Source: Erythrophleum ivorense
Taxonomy: Eukaryota > Streptophyta > Magnoliopsida > Fabales > Fabaceae
DNA length: 64,000 nt
NCBI GenBank assembly: GCA_026724425.1
Contig: JAIUCV010000083.1
Location: 558,001-622,000 of the forward strand
Direction: 5' to 3'
The translations under genes and the position numbers were made by a program. How positions within the stretch are numbered: position 1 is the stretch's first letter; each line of letters opens with the position of its first letter. The notes below the pieces were generated by a model that saw only the letters and a program-made list of their open reading frames with translations, ran no database searches and was not told the DNA's origin. Of the stretch, positions 1 to 9,645 are shown piece by piece.

Positions 1-915
1 GAAAACATGAAAACTCACTTATCCTTTGGCACTTGTATCTTCCATTGCTCTGCTTTCACTTGGAGCAAAACTAACTTTGAATCTAGCCTTCCCGTACTGA
101 CCTTGAGCTTAGCGAACCATACCGGACCCAACAAATCTCATCCAGCACTCCAAACTTTCCATTGTCAACTCCTTGCAGTATTTAAAACTTGCGGTCTTTA
201 CCAAGGGAGTATTGATCACAGAGCATTGACTCTTACCCATCCAAGTGTTTGCCAAGACAGTCCTTTTTAGCACATCCAGTTCCATTCCTCTCTCTTTCTC
301 TCTTTTCTTTTGAAGGATCGATCTTTCCCTAATTTTCTAGGGTATCATTTTATTTTTTCTATCGATCCTTCTTCCCTTTGAATATTTTTCTTTTCTGGGA
401 ATATCATAGGATAGGATTTTGCTTTTCCTTGTTTGAGTAGGTCTCCATAAGACAAGAAGGTGCAGACGTATGCATTCCTCTTGCTTACACGTTTTCCTTG
501 TGCTTAAAAGCTTTTGATTTTCATTTTGCAGATGAGAGAGAGGTGGACTGTTTCATTGGTGGACATGTCTCAACTAGACCGGGATGAGGAATCGGCTAAT
601 ATGTATCTCAAGCCCCTTGACAAGAAAAATTAAAAGTTCAATTAGGTGGTGGAGTTGACTTTAGATTGTCCGGGTACCTTAGAAATCTTGCCAAATCAGT
701 AGGTCGATCCACCCTCAGAGGTTCCGTTGGGCATTGTTCGGTGTCAATATTCGCCTTTGTGATCACAAGAGCTTTGGCATGCTAAGGTAAGCTCCTAGGA
801 TAGATCATAGTTTCCTAACTTATTTTGACTCAATAAAACAGAAGTTTTGAAAAAGGTTGATAAGAGAAATAGATATAAGATGAAGACAAGACATGAACAA
901 ACGCATTAGTACCGA
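1..915 (-). other. Family-1 3' non-coding internal region
   Basis: This stretch reads, in reverse, like 53210-53843, including the GATCGATCCTT-type segment near 315-370 and the shared stretch near 540-575. It has no long open frame. In the plus copies it ends in a polypurine tract and LTR start, so the missing 3' LTR should begin a short distance left of base 1. Confidence 0.75.
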
Positions 916-960
916 CAATCCCCCCAGACTTAACTTGCACCGTCCCGGTGAAAGCAAATC
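916..960 (-). promoter_or_regulatory. Conserved block with second polypurine-like tract
   Basis: Read on the minus strand it contains CACCGGGACGGTG followed by AAGTTAAGTCTGGGGGGATT. The same block occurs in families 1 and 2 at 11088-11137 (plus), 41022-41070 (minus) and 54343-54390 (minus). The G-run resembles the true 3' polypurine tract that abuts the LTR, but here no LTR follows. Role unknown; a central polypurine tract or RNA signal is possible. Confidence 0.5.
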
Positions 961-1255
961 CGATTAAGGGAGGTAAAATAAAGAGGTAATAAGGCGTTTG
1001 TGAATGAGAGGAAAGATGTAACCTGATATAGTATTAGAAATCGAAGAATGGTGTGAATGGATGATATGTCCAGCTACTATGTTGCTCCATAATGTGGATG
1101 AGATCCCGGCTTAGATGGTCAAGTGCTGTTGCGCACCAGCAATGAGTTTAAAGGGTCGCCTGAGTGTAGGTGAAGTAGGATCATCATGTGGTAGAACAGT
1201 AAGTAGGCGTGGGATGTGATGTGGTATGGGATGAAAGTGTGGTGGAATGATGGTG

Positions 1256-1432
1256 GTATGATATGCAAATTAGTTGGGATGGTATGCGAATGAGGTGGGA
1301 TAGTATGCAGGTGAGGTGGAATGGTATGTAAGTGAGGTGGGATAGTATGCAAGTGAGGTGGGATGGTATGCAAATGAGGTGGGATGGTATGCAAGTGAGG
1401 TGGGATGGTATGCAAGTGAGGTGAGATGGTGG
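1256..1432. repeat. 21-bp minisatellite
   Basis: About eight tandem, slightly diverged copies of a unit like GGTATGCAAGTGAGGTGGGAT lie in the non-coding part of the element. They generate overlapping spurious minus-strand frames rich in HLTCIPS-type repeats. The array is followed at 1445-1500 by GGTCGACC-type palindromes also seen in the family LTR. Confidence 0.85.
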
Positions 1433-1690
1433 GCGGCAAGAAGGGACACGGTCGATCGGCCGAGGCACCGGTCGACCGTCTTGGTCGACCCGACCATGGT
1501 GAATCCTGCATTCTTCTTTCCTTAGATTTCTTCCTGCTTCTTTCATGCTGGATTCTCAAATTTCTGTATCCAAAACTTCAAAACAAAACTATTAAATGAA
1601 AACAAAGATTTAAAAGGGATAGAAAAGACCTTATGGGTTTCCTCCCATACAGCGCTTGTTTATGGTCTTTATATTGACCGTTTGGCTCTT

Positions 1691-2221
1691 CTAAGAAGAA
1701 GTGGAAGGACATGGCCTGAGACAAAGCCTTTTTGTGCCTGTCCCATCACGTCCTTGTTGATGATCAGGTGGTTCATGAGGAGATATGAACCGAGAATGTT
1801 TGGTAGAAGTGAAAACGGGAACGGCATCATAGAAAACAGATTTGTTGACATTGGCAAGAGAGATGCGGCGGTTTGGCCAATCCATAATGGCTCCAGCAGT
1901 TTCCAAGAATGATCTTCCAAGTATAATAGGCATGTCACTTCCTCCTTTGATATTCATGATATGAAAGTCCACCGGTATCTTTGTATCCCCAATTTCGAGC
2001 AAGATATCATAAACAACACCTCTGGGTTGTGCAATGGTGAGATCAGCAAGTCCAATGCTGATTTGGGGAGGTTGTAGGCGTGTGATCCCAAGGAGTTTGG
2101 CAGTGTGTGTGGGCATCAGGTTTATGCATGAACCAGAATCACAAATGTAGCTATCAAAGTATCTTCCATTGATTGTGCAGGGTATGGTAAAATGTCCTGG
2201 GTCTTCTACCTTGTAGAGGGT
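1691..2221 (-). pseudogene. Retroviral-type aspartic protease domain, family 1
   Basis: A minus-strand frame directly after the stop of the upstream Gag frame reads through a DSG catalytic motif (CDSGSCINLMP, around 2105-2140) and a later hydrophobic ILGRSFLETAGA segment, followed by DWPNRRISLANV. These are hallmarks of the pepsin-like protease of plant Ty3/gypsy Gag-Pol. The same module is in family 2 at 9160-9645 and 42473-43060. In the element it would process Gag. It is separated from the Gag frame by a stop at 2222, no pol follows, and the frame ends at 1691 in a low-quality tail. The domain call is firm; activity is doubtful. Confidence 0.8.
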
Positions 2222-4035
2222 TCAGAAAGATGGTTGCTTCTTAGCTTTCTCAAATAGCTCCTGAATCTCTTCTGGGGTCTCTTTGCAGTTGTGGAAGAAG
2301 TTGGTGAGTGGGTGGTTCTTCCAGGCCTCATGAAAGGTCATGCTTGCTGGAAGTGTTTGGACAAAGCGGTTGAATTCAGCTAGCTTCTCTCGGGAGATGG
2401 GGTTGCTGTACCACTTGGGAGGAGGTGTAGAGGGCGGAGATGGGGGTAGGGTTGCTGCATAAGATGACATAGAGAGGCGGGCTCGCCTAAAGAGTTGCTT
2501 AATCTCATCCTTTGTTTCTTTGCTACTAAAGAAAAATTCAACCAAATCATGGTTGTTCCAAGCTTCTTCAAAGGGGACATAGAATGGTATGGACTTCACC
2601 TTCTTGTTAAATTCCTTGAGCTTCTCTGGGCTTATCTTAGTAGGGTAAATGGGTTCATATTGAAATGAATCCTCTGGTTCATCCAAGGTGATTCTAGGAA
2701 GGGCGAGTGTGCGAGCTGGAGGTGGAGAGAATCGCGGATCAGGTTGTTGTGGACTAGTTTCACTTCCTCTAGAGCTTGCATTGCTGTTAAAACTCTGCTG
2801 TTCTTCTTCATCATCTTCATAGTCTTCCTCATACTCTTGATCTTCTTCTTCTTTTCTTACAAGATGTGATGAGTTTTCCTTGGAGATTGCTGTGATGACA
2901 TTGCATGGGAAAGGAGGTGGTTTGGGTGTGGGGCTTCTTTCTCTCTGGTTCTTAGAGAAAAGAGATCCTTCTACAGCTGACAGCCGGTTATAGATGATTC
3001 CAAGATGTTTGCAATTATCATCGTTGAATCTATGGGCATCAATGCTCTTGCTAAGTAGCTCGTGGTGTTTTGCAGCAACATCTAGCTTGACAAGGTTGAG
3101 TGATCGATCATGGTCTTCCTTGAGTTGCTTGATATCTTTGTCAAGCTTGATAACTTGAAAGAACATCCATCTTTTCTCCAAGGGTGAGATGAACATATTC
3201 GATCTTCTTCTCCATCTCTCTTGTACTTGTGACTTGATAGTCAAGGTACTCTTGTAGCATCTCTTCAAGCTTGGTTAGGTGTGGGCTGTGGGGTAATCCT
3301 TCTGTGGCTTGGGGCAGCTGCTCATTGTGCGGTGGAGGTTGGTGGTTTCTATAGGGCGGGTGGTAGGGTTTGAGTAGCGGCACATAGGGTTGTCCACGGG
3401 CAAACTTGTTGAGGAAAGCTTCCTTGTATCTTCTCAATGTCTTGAAATCATGTTGGGCAGAAAATCTAACCCACTCTTGAGCTCGGCCAGCTAGGGATGG
3501 GTTTGAAAGGTGGGTTCCTGCTGAACCTCTTCAAGAAAGCTTCTCTGCAGTCTAACCAAGTGTTGATCTGAAAAGGAGGAGAGTATTGCGCCCACTCAAG
3601 AGCTCTCCCAGCTAAGGACATGCTAAACAGCATTAGTTTCTTCTCAAAATCGAAAACTCCATAGGAATCACTAAGACCTTCAAAGTGATCAATGTGTTAT
3701 AGTGCATACTCATTGTAGAGATCATGGAATTTGTCTCTCTTCACAAACTCAATCAGCTCCGGATCTATTTCTTCTTCTGGTGAGGCTAGAAGGTGTTCTT
3801 CTCTTTCATAGTAGGCTTGGCTAGATGTCTCCAGTTCGGCCGCATTAAGGTAGGGGAGAAGGTTCTTCTTGGTCTTCAAGGGTGCTAGTCCGGGATGACT
3901 ACTGCGAGAATCCCATGAAGGTGAAATAGCTGGAGGGTTAGACATCCTCTTCTCTGTTGGACTGTCTCTAGGAGGAGATATGTGGCGTATAGGAATCGCC
4001 CTTATAGGACTAGGATTTCTCAAATCCTCTTCCAT
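2222..4035 (-). pseudogene. gag: Gag-like coding region, family 1, frameshifted
   Basis: Three minus-strand frames cover it: 4035-3697 (112 aa, N-terminal), a gag-domain section around 3690-3400, and 3268-2222 (348 aa). The middle section has the retrotransposon-gag pattern LAGRA.EW followed by a helix ending REAFL/KEAFLNKF. That pattern occurs twice in tandem, as if the domain had been partly duplicated. The 348-aa part starts with a coiled-coil-like segment, then an acidic stretch (EEEDQEYEEDYEDDEEE) and proline-rich linkers, and ends in two copies of a roughly 45-residue module with the pattern F.EAW.NH...FF...KET..EI..LF. Stops at about 3697 and near 3480, and a frame change near 3170, disable it. 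Gag would form the particle that packages element RNA. Confidence 0.75.
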
Positions 4036-4065
4036 CTAGGAGAAAGACTTAAAACCTGAAAAACC

Positions 4066-4093
4066 AAAAAAAAAAAAAAAAAAAAAAAAAAAA
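4066..4093 (-). repeat. Homopolymer A28 (T28 on the element strand)
   Basis: A run of 28 A lies in the leader between the primer site and the gag start. It is a simple repeat likely to vary in length and could hamper assembly. Confidence 0.9.
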
Positions 4094-4170
4094 GGAAAAA
4101 CAAAATTAAATAACTTAAAACAGGAAAAACCTAGACTAGATCTCTTTCAAGAACTTGTAGGCACGATAAT

Positions 4171-4190
4171 GGTCCCCGGCAACGGCGCCA
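4171..4190 (-). other. Primer binding site, tRNA-Asp type
   Basis: On the minus strand it reads TGGCGCCGTTGCCGGGGACC, seven bases inside the LTR end. This is the primer site known from Athila and Tat elements, complementary to the 3' end of tRNA-Asp. Confidence 0.85.
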
Positions 4191-4197
4191 AAAAGCT

Positions 4198-5793
4198 TGA
4201 TGGGGATTAAACTTTTCCCAATTTCTACCCCTTTTCTGCAAGTGCACAGATCGAGAGTAGCAACGGGTATATCGAACACAAGGACCAGTTAGTGCACTAC
4301 AAGGTATGAGATTGAGATTTAGCTAGAAAAGCAATATGAGTTTGGTTGTTGTCACGTTGAAAGCAGGTAAAGAAAGCAAGTAAACAAAGCAAATAAAGTT
4401 GTAAATCAATGGATGGAAAGCGCTAAGCAATAGGATAATCTCGGGATGAGTGATTCAAGCAAGCCAGTTCGATTTGTTAGGGATTTAAGAATGTGTACCA
4501 CCTAGAACTCAAGACACTAATTTAGATCTTTCCACTTCCGTGGCTCCGACCCCTATGTTGATCTATCTAATCGCTAAACTTTTGGTATGTCCTTAGATAA
4601 TCAAACAAGCATTAATTCGATCAAGTCTCAATTGTTCACAACCTCTAGTAAATCAACTTCCGCAGTCTAAGAGAGATTGCCCACCAAATACTAGTTCAGG
4701 CGAATGATTCATCACTTCCGTGGCTCAAATCTATCTAGGATCATATGTTGATTGGCCAGATCAACACCAAGCAATGAACACAAGCAAAGGTGAAGAGTTT
4801 ATGTAAACCCTAATTCTATATATCGATTGTCAAGCAAGCATGAACACTATCCTTTGATTTCCTATCACTTAACAAGGTAACTACTCAGACATAGAGAAGG
4901 AAATCGAATTCATGTTCATAAGAACAGAGATCCGAGATCCTCTCTTGAAGGAGACAATGAAAGAAAGCAAAAACTATAAGAACTTTTTATTGTATAATAT
5001 GTTTTGTATCTCTATGTGTGGCTCTCTCTTTTACAAGGCAAAAAAGATGTATTTATAATGCTTCAGAACTTGAAGGGCGGCTTGACCTAGGTCTTGGTTG
5101 AGGAATAGAAGTCGGCGTGAATTTGGGCTTGAAAACGTGCAAAACGGGCTTCGGAAACGAGCCGGGTCGACTGGGATATGTCGTGTTCGAGCGGGGCGGT
5201 CGACCGGTCGGTCGGGATGGTAGTCGGGTCGAGCTGGCGGTCGAACGGTCGCACGGGATGATGGTCGGGCGCGCACGGGATAGTGAAAGGAGGTCGGGTC
5301 GGACGGGAGCCTTGGTGGCCCTGTCCGACCGGCTTGGTCGACCGGATGGTCGTCGTCTTGAAGGAAGGTCGGGTCGGACGGGAGCCTTGGAGTCCCTGTC
5401 CGACCGGCTCGGTCGAGCGGTTGGTGTAGACGTCCGGTTTTCGGCTGATTTGACACTCTTCACTAAAATGATAATATCTTCCATTCTACACGTCCAAATT
5501 GCATGATTCCAGTTGCGTTGGAAAGCTAACTCATTTTGGCATCGCGGCGAACTGGTTTTGGTGAGATCCATTGAGTAGAATGTATTTGGGGCTCTTTCAA
5601 AGTTGATGCTGTGTCGTGCAGCGGCGTAAAGTCCAAATCATGTGGTTTTGCTCCAAAATGCATCTTTTGACCTGAAATGACTCTTGGCACTATATATGCA
5701 TAAAAAATACCCTTTAAAGCAAAAATCCACGGTAAAACCATGCATAAAGTATATAAAAACGATGTAAAAAGGGTGTAAAATAGAGGTATATCA
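4198..5793 (-). repeat. 5' LTR of family-1 element
   Basis: The LTR (1596 bp) starts on the minus strand with TGATATACCTC at 5793 and ends with CCCCATCA at 4198, so it has TG...CA ends. It holds a GC-rich array of GGTCGA and GGTCGGAC...GTCCGACC hairpin units (about 5180-5420), and a TATA box at 5050-5057. Alignment by eye to the copies at 51588-53209 and 35787-37518 supports both ends. Confidence 0.88.
5050..5057 (-). promoter_or_regulatory. LTR TATA box
   Basis: Minus-strand TATAAATA lies downstream of the GGTCGA hairpin array, in the same place as in the other family-1 LTRs. It probably defines the U3/R boundary. Confidence 0.55.
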
Positions 5794-6201
5794 GTTCGAC
5801 AAGTAGGTCGATGAGTGAGCTTCTTCATCTTTGTGGTTCCAGTTGTTTGGCTGGGTGCCATGTTGTGGTGTTTTATGTATTTTCGTTCGTTGTACGATAT
5901 ACATTGTTTTGGAGATTTATAAGATGTAATTTTTCCTTATAAACTTGTGTTTCGGATGTTACGAGTTTTGTTGACCAGTTTTAGTCGGGAGACGGTTTTA
6001 ATCAGATATGTTATAGGCATTTCAGAATCATTACTCATTACAGGTTTGGAGACGATGGTTCTCTAGTAGACTCATCTGAGCGTAGTGTCCTCAGTATGAG
6101 TGACCTATCTGAGTGTGGTAGCCTTAGTATAGGTGGTTGCGGGCTTATCTGAGTGTAGAGACCTCAGTATAAGTGCTTGCAGACTTATCTAAGGGTAGCA
6201 A
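5794..6201 (+). other. 3' region of a Tekay-like element, left part, with short tandem units
   Basis: No coding frame is seen. From about 6060 there are three to four diverged units of roughly 45 bp built on CTTATCTGAGTGTAG...CCTCAGTATAAGTG. The same units resume at 21063 on the other side of the family-2 element, so this is the split host of that insertion. The equivalent region in reverse is at 47637-47960. Confidence 0.65.
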
Positions 6202-7770
6202 TGATATATCCATATTTTACATGTTCTTACCCTAGTTTTTCTTATATTTTCTTACTTAATAATAATGATTTTGCATCCAAGAGGTAGTTTTCTTGTATAT
6301 TGTGGTTTTGGGAAGCAAACAGGTCAAAATGGCATAACGAAGGCAAAAGAGCTTCAAACAATGATCCATGCAAGTTCCCAAGTCAAGAGCTTCAACAAAA
6401 CTCAAGTTAGCCGGTTTCCGCATTCGGACATAATCAAAGCATCCGAAAGATGACCGCGGCAAAGGGTCTTTCCGACGTCCAAATCATGAGATATTTATAT
6501 GGAAAGATAGATAAATGAGCCATGCGTCGCGGCGAAGTGGAATTGGGCTATTTGAAGTAGAAATGCGGCCTAGGATCTTTTTCTCCCAAGACATGTCCGT
6601 CTGGCGAGTAAGTGAAGCCCATGGAGCTTGGATGAGCGAAATGGACAGGGATCACTGCGGTCCAAGCCTGGACTTCATCAAGACTCAAGCCCACGCCACA
6701 CCACGTGATCAGAAGGCAGCAGCCGCGCCTCACTCAAGACTTGGTGAGCAAGTTCAAGCGAGGAGAAGAAATGGAAAGTTTCCTCTTCTCTTTTGCGCAT
6801 TAACTCAGCCGACCTAGCCTCCCCTCACCTATATATACTTGCTTTTAGCCTCTTGTATCGATATCACAATATCATAGAACACAACTCTCTTCTTCTTTCA
6901 GTCAATAAACCGGAGCCACTTAGGTGGTCTCCTTGCTCTTTCTTTTCTTTTGCATCTTGTACATACTCGCATGTTTTAGATTAAGTCTAGGGTTTTAGAG
7001 GTTTCTCTCTATGGAGGAGCCGCGGTTTGACCTCTGTCACTCCGCCTCCTACCATTAGAACCATGAGACTCTCTCTACTCCTTTAAGACTCATCGTTGAA
7101 TTATGGATCTTTCCAAGAGGATATGATATAATTGCCTTCAATAATCGGTTGTTGAATAAAGGGAAAACCCCATGGTTCTTCATCTTTATTTGCGCCTCAT
7201 GCTTGTTGCTAGAGTAGCTAACTAGTGACATGATTTAAGGTTGATATACTCTCCAAAAGCTTGTTATATCTCCGGATCTAGTATTTGATGAGCAATAAAT
7301 CTTAAGCTATGAAAGTAGACTTAAGGATTGTTGTGAACAATCGTCACTTGAACCTAAGGCATACCTCACTCTTCAATGACCATGCGACAGCTGAGTCCAT
7401 TGGTTTAAGAGGTATAGGTGGTCGGAGCCACGAAAGTGGGATGACCACATCATAGTGTTTTGAGTTTAGGAATCGGATTTGACAATCTTTTCAATTGATT
7501 TGGCATATGTTCTCACGGTTTGTCTTTGTTCAATTGATGTTGTTTGTATAGCTTGCATTGTTATTTACTCTTTCTTATAAAACAAAAACACAAAACCCCT
7601 TGCATATTATTGATTTAGCTTAACCAAATCTTTACAAACGTGTAGTGTGCAATTCGCATTCTCTTGTGGATCGACCCCTAAGTACTACAACAACATGTTG
7701 TGCACTTGCAACCATGTTTTGCTTAGGGTTTTTATTACTTGCATACATCCCACACCCACGCATGCTATCA
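6202..7770 (+). repeat. 5' LTR, family 2
   Basis: 1569 bp, starting TGATATATCC and ending GCATGCTATCA, with TG...CA ends. It matches 19648-21057 and, in reverse, 38504-40063 and 44426-45994. A TATA box lies at 6830-6837. Confidence 0.93.
6830..6837 (+). promoter_or_regulatory. LTR TATA box, family 2
   Basis: TATATATA follows a CT-rich stretch, with the same context at 20117-20124 (plus) and at 39437-39444 and 45359-45366 (minus). It is the likely start of element transcription. Confidence 0.55.
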
Positions 7771-7776
7771 AGTTTT

Positions 7777-7794
7777 TGGCGTCGTTGCCGGGGA
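7777..7794 (+). other. Primer binding site, tRNA-Asp type
   Basis: TGGCGTCGTTGCCGGGGA lies six bases past the LTR end. It differs from the standard site at one base (GTC instead of GCC). Confidence 0.85.
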
Positions 7795-7905
7795 ATGCAT
7801 TGCACTTACACGTTTATGAGATTAAAAGTTAAGACTAGATCTTTTGTTTCATGTTTACTAACTTTTGCAATTTTGTTTCTCTTATGTTCCTTAGGTACTT
7901 TAAGG

Positions 7906-9645
7906 ATGAGCCACTACTCGAGAATAAGTAACCACTTTGAAGGGAGAAAACCTCTTTCCCATGGAGTCAAAAGGGGGCCACATGATTCAAATCCGGCCGG
8001 AGACTTCATCCCAATGCCAATCCCACCAAAATTTCGCCACCCACTCTTTGCCGAGACTAGCCGAGAAGAGCATCATCACTATCATCAAAACCGATCACCG
8101 GTTTATCAAGGCCGACCTCACCAGCCACCTCATTATCATCACAGTCCACGCCCCAACCTTCCCACATACCAAGAGCACGCGCTTAATAGGCGGAGAGATG
8201 ACAATCTCAAAGCCATGATAGAAGACTTCATGGAAATTCAAAGAAAGTCTAGCCAAAGTCTTGAGACAAGGTTAGAGTTTCTAAAGCATGACCTTGATAG
8301 GAAGTTCAGAAACCTCTCTGACCAAGTGGAGAGAGTCGAATCAAGGTGTATTGAAGTGGAAGGGGAGCTAAGGGAACAAGCCGCAACCGTTGGAGGCAAC
8401 ACCAAGGCAATCCGAGACTTAAACCTCAACTCAAAGGAGATGGATAGCCACATGGATGAGAAGATCGCCGGCCTAGAAGATAACCTCAATGGCACAACCC
8501 TAAGCCTCAACTCAATCTCACTTGTGGCTCACCAAGCCAAGAAGAGAGCATCAGAGGTTAACCAAAGAGAGAAAAAGCTTTACTCGACCATGGTGATGTT
8601 GGTGGAAGGGCAAGAACAATTCAAGGTATCAATCAATGACTTGAAGCGTCTTGTGGAAGAGAGATACAAAGAGCTACTTGAGAAGACCACACTATGGCAA
8701 GATACAACCGGAGGAGCCTCCAAAGGAGTCAAAGATCTCACCAAACGCTTTGAGGATATGGAAAGAGACCGACCTTCAAAAGACACAAAAGCGGCCAACT
8801 CAAAGCCTAACAACGCTTTGGTTGCTTTTGGCGCTAGAGAGACTAATCCAAGAGTGGTTTAGGATGAGGATGAAAGGAGACAAGGCAAGCGCACAGCAAG
8901 GATAAGAGGAAGAAAGTTGCCGGAAGGAACACCACTTTCTCCAAGATCTTCACTACCACCCGTCCCTAAGGAGAAAAGGAAGGCGAGCTCATCAATGGAT
9001 TACACCATTGATGATTTCAATTTTATGGCAAAAAGGTTCCCTAGCAATATGCCCTTTGATGTCGCTTGCAACAAGAGCCCTTACCTTCAAGACTTTGTAT
9101 GGACTCATGATTGGAGCTTAGCCGAGGTGGAGAAGATGTATAATGAAGCAATATAGGAAATGCCTGCGCCAAGGACACTACACAAGCTTCATGACCCAGG
9201 TTACTTCCTTATACATTGCTCCATCAATGGCAAATTCTTTGATGATGCACTATGCGATTCCGGTTCAAGCGTGAACCTCATGCCGGCTGTGATAGCAAGA
9301 AGTTTGGGATTGATTGAGTCCATGGAGCGGACCAACATGGGCATAAAGCTTGCCAACAACTCTTCATTCAAACCGCTTGGCAAGGTAAGAAATGTCCAAC
9401 TTTCTTTCGAAGATTGCATCATCCCGGCTGATTTCTATGTTGTCACTATGGAGGATCCGGAAGACCAAGCCCTTCTACTTGGGAGATCCTTCCTAGCAAC
9501 AGCTGGAGCAATCATGGATTGGCCAAACAGGAGAATCTCACTAGCCAATGTTGACAAGGACACCTATTATGTCGCCGCACCTCCCAGTTTCTCATCCAAA
9601 AGAAGTGTTGCAAGACAAGATGCACTTGGAGCCATCCAGTACTAG
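7906..9645 (+). pseudogene. gag-pro: Gag-protease frame of family-2 element
   Basis: One continuous reading frame of 580 codons is interrupted by two TAG codons (8860-8862 and 9154-9156). The start chosen is the ATG at 7906 just inside the element; the open frame upstream is LTR sequence. The N-terminal part is rich in His, Arg and Pro. Residues of about 90-320 are charged and coiled-coil-like, followed by a basic linker. Then comes one copy of the module FNFMAKRFP...NKSPYLQDF related to the family-1 repeat, and an aspartic protease with CDSGSSVNLMP and LLGRSFLATAGA. The first stop replaces a TGG kept in the copy at 42473-44289. Relative to that copy the C-terminus lacks about 75 bp. Gag would build the particle and the protease would mature it; no pol follows. 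Confidence 0.8.

Larger units (their letters stand above)
1..5793 (-). mobile_element. Family-1 Athila-like Ty3/gypsy element, gag-protease only, 3' LTR outside window
   Basis: On the minus strand the order is 5' LTR (4198-5793), a tRNA-Asp-type primer site, a broken gag, an aspartic-protease-like segment and a long non-coding 3' region that runs off base 1. No reverse transcriptase, RNase H or integrase is visible, so this looks like a non-autonomous member. The family is recognised because the same LTR recurs in this window at 35787, 38465/45995, 51588 and 63280, and the same 3' region recurs in plus orientation at 50517-51587 and 53210-53843. Athila/Tat assignment rests on the primer-site sequence and on the related pol fragment at 54341-56190. 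The target duplication cannot be checked because the left end is missing. Confidence 0.85.

Noticed and set aside
1119..1559. Overlapping minus-strand frames of 146 and 120 aa with HTIPPHLHTIPP-type repeats
   Set aside because: They are translations of the 21-bp minisatellite; all three frames stay open because the unit is a multiple of three.
4171..4190. Possible tRNA gene pieces matching tRNA-Asp or tRNA-iMet
   Set aside because: Only the 3'-end complement is present, next to LTRs; these are primer binding sites.
5031..5571. Long frames on both strands rich in Arg, Pro and Asp
   Set aside because: They lie in the GC-rich hairpin array of the LTR; similar frames appear at 46298-46691 and 51924-52352 in other LTR copies.
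6515..6817. 100-aa frame conserved in four LTR copies
   Set aside because: Conservation follows from the LTR copies being young; it spans U3 up to the TATA box and would not be in the transcript leader. No family resemblance.
7645..7905. Upstream extension of the family-2 Gag frame
   Set aside because: It is LTR and primer-site sequence; translation more likely starts at the ATG at 7906.
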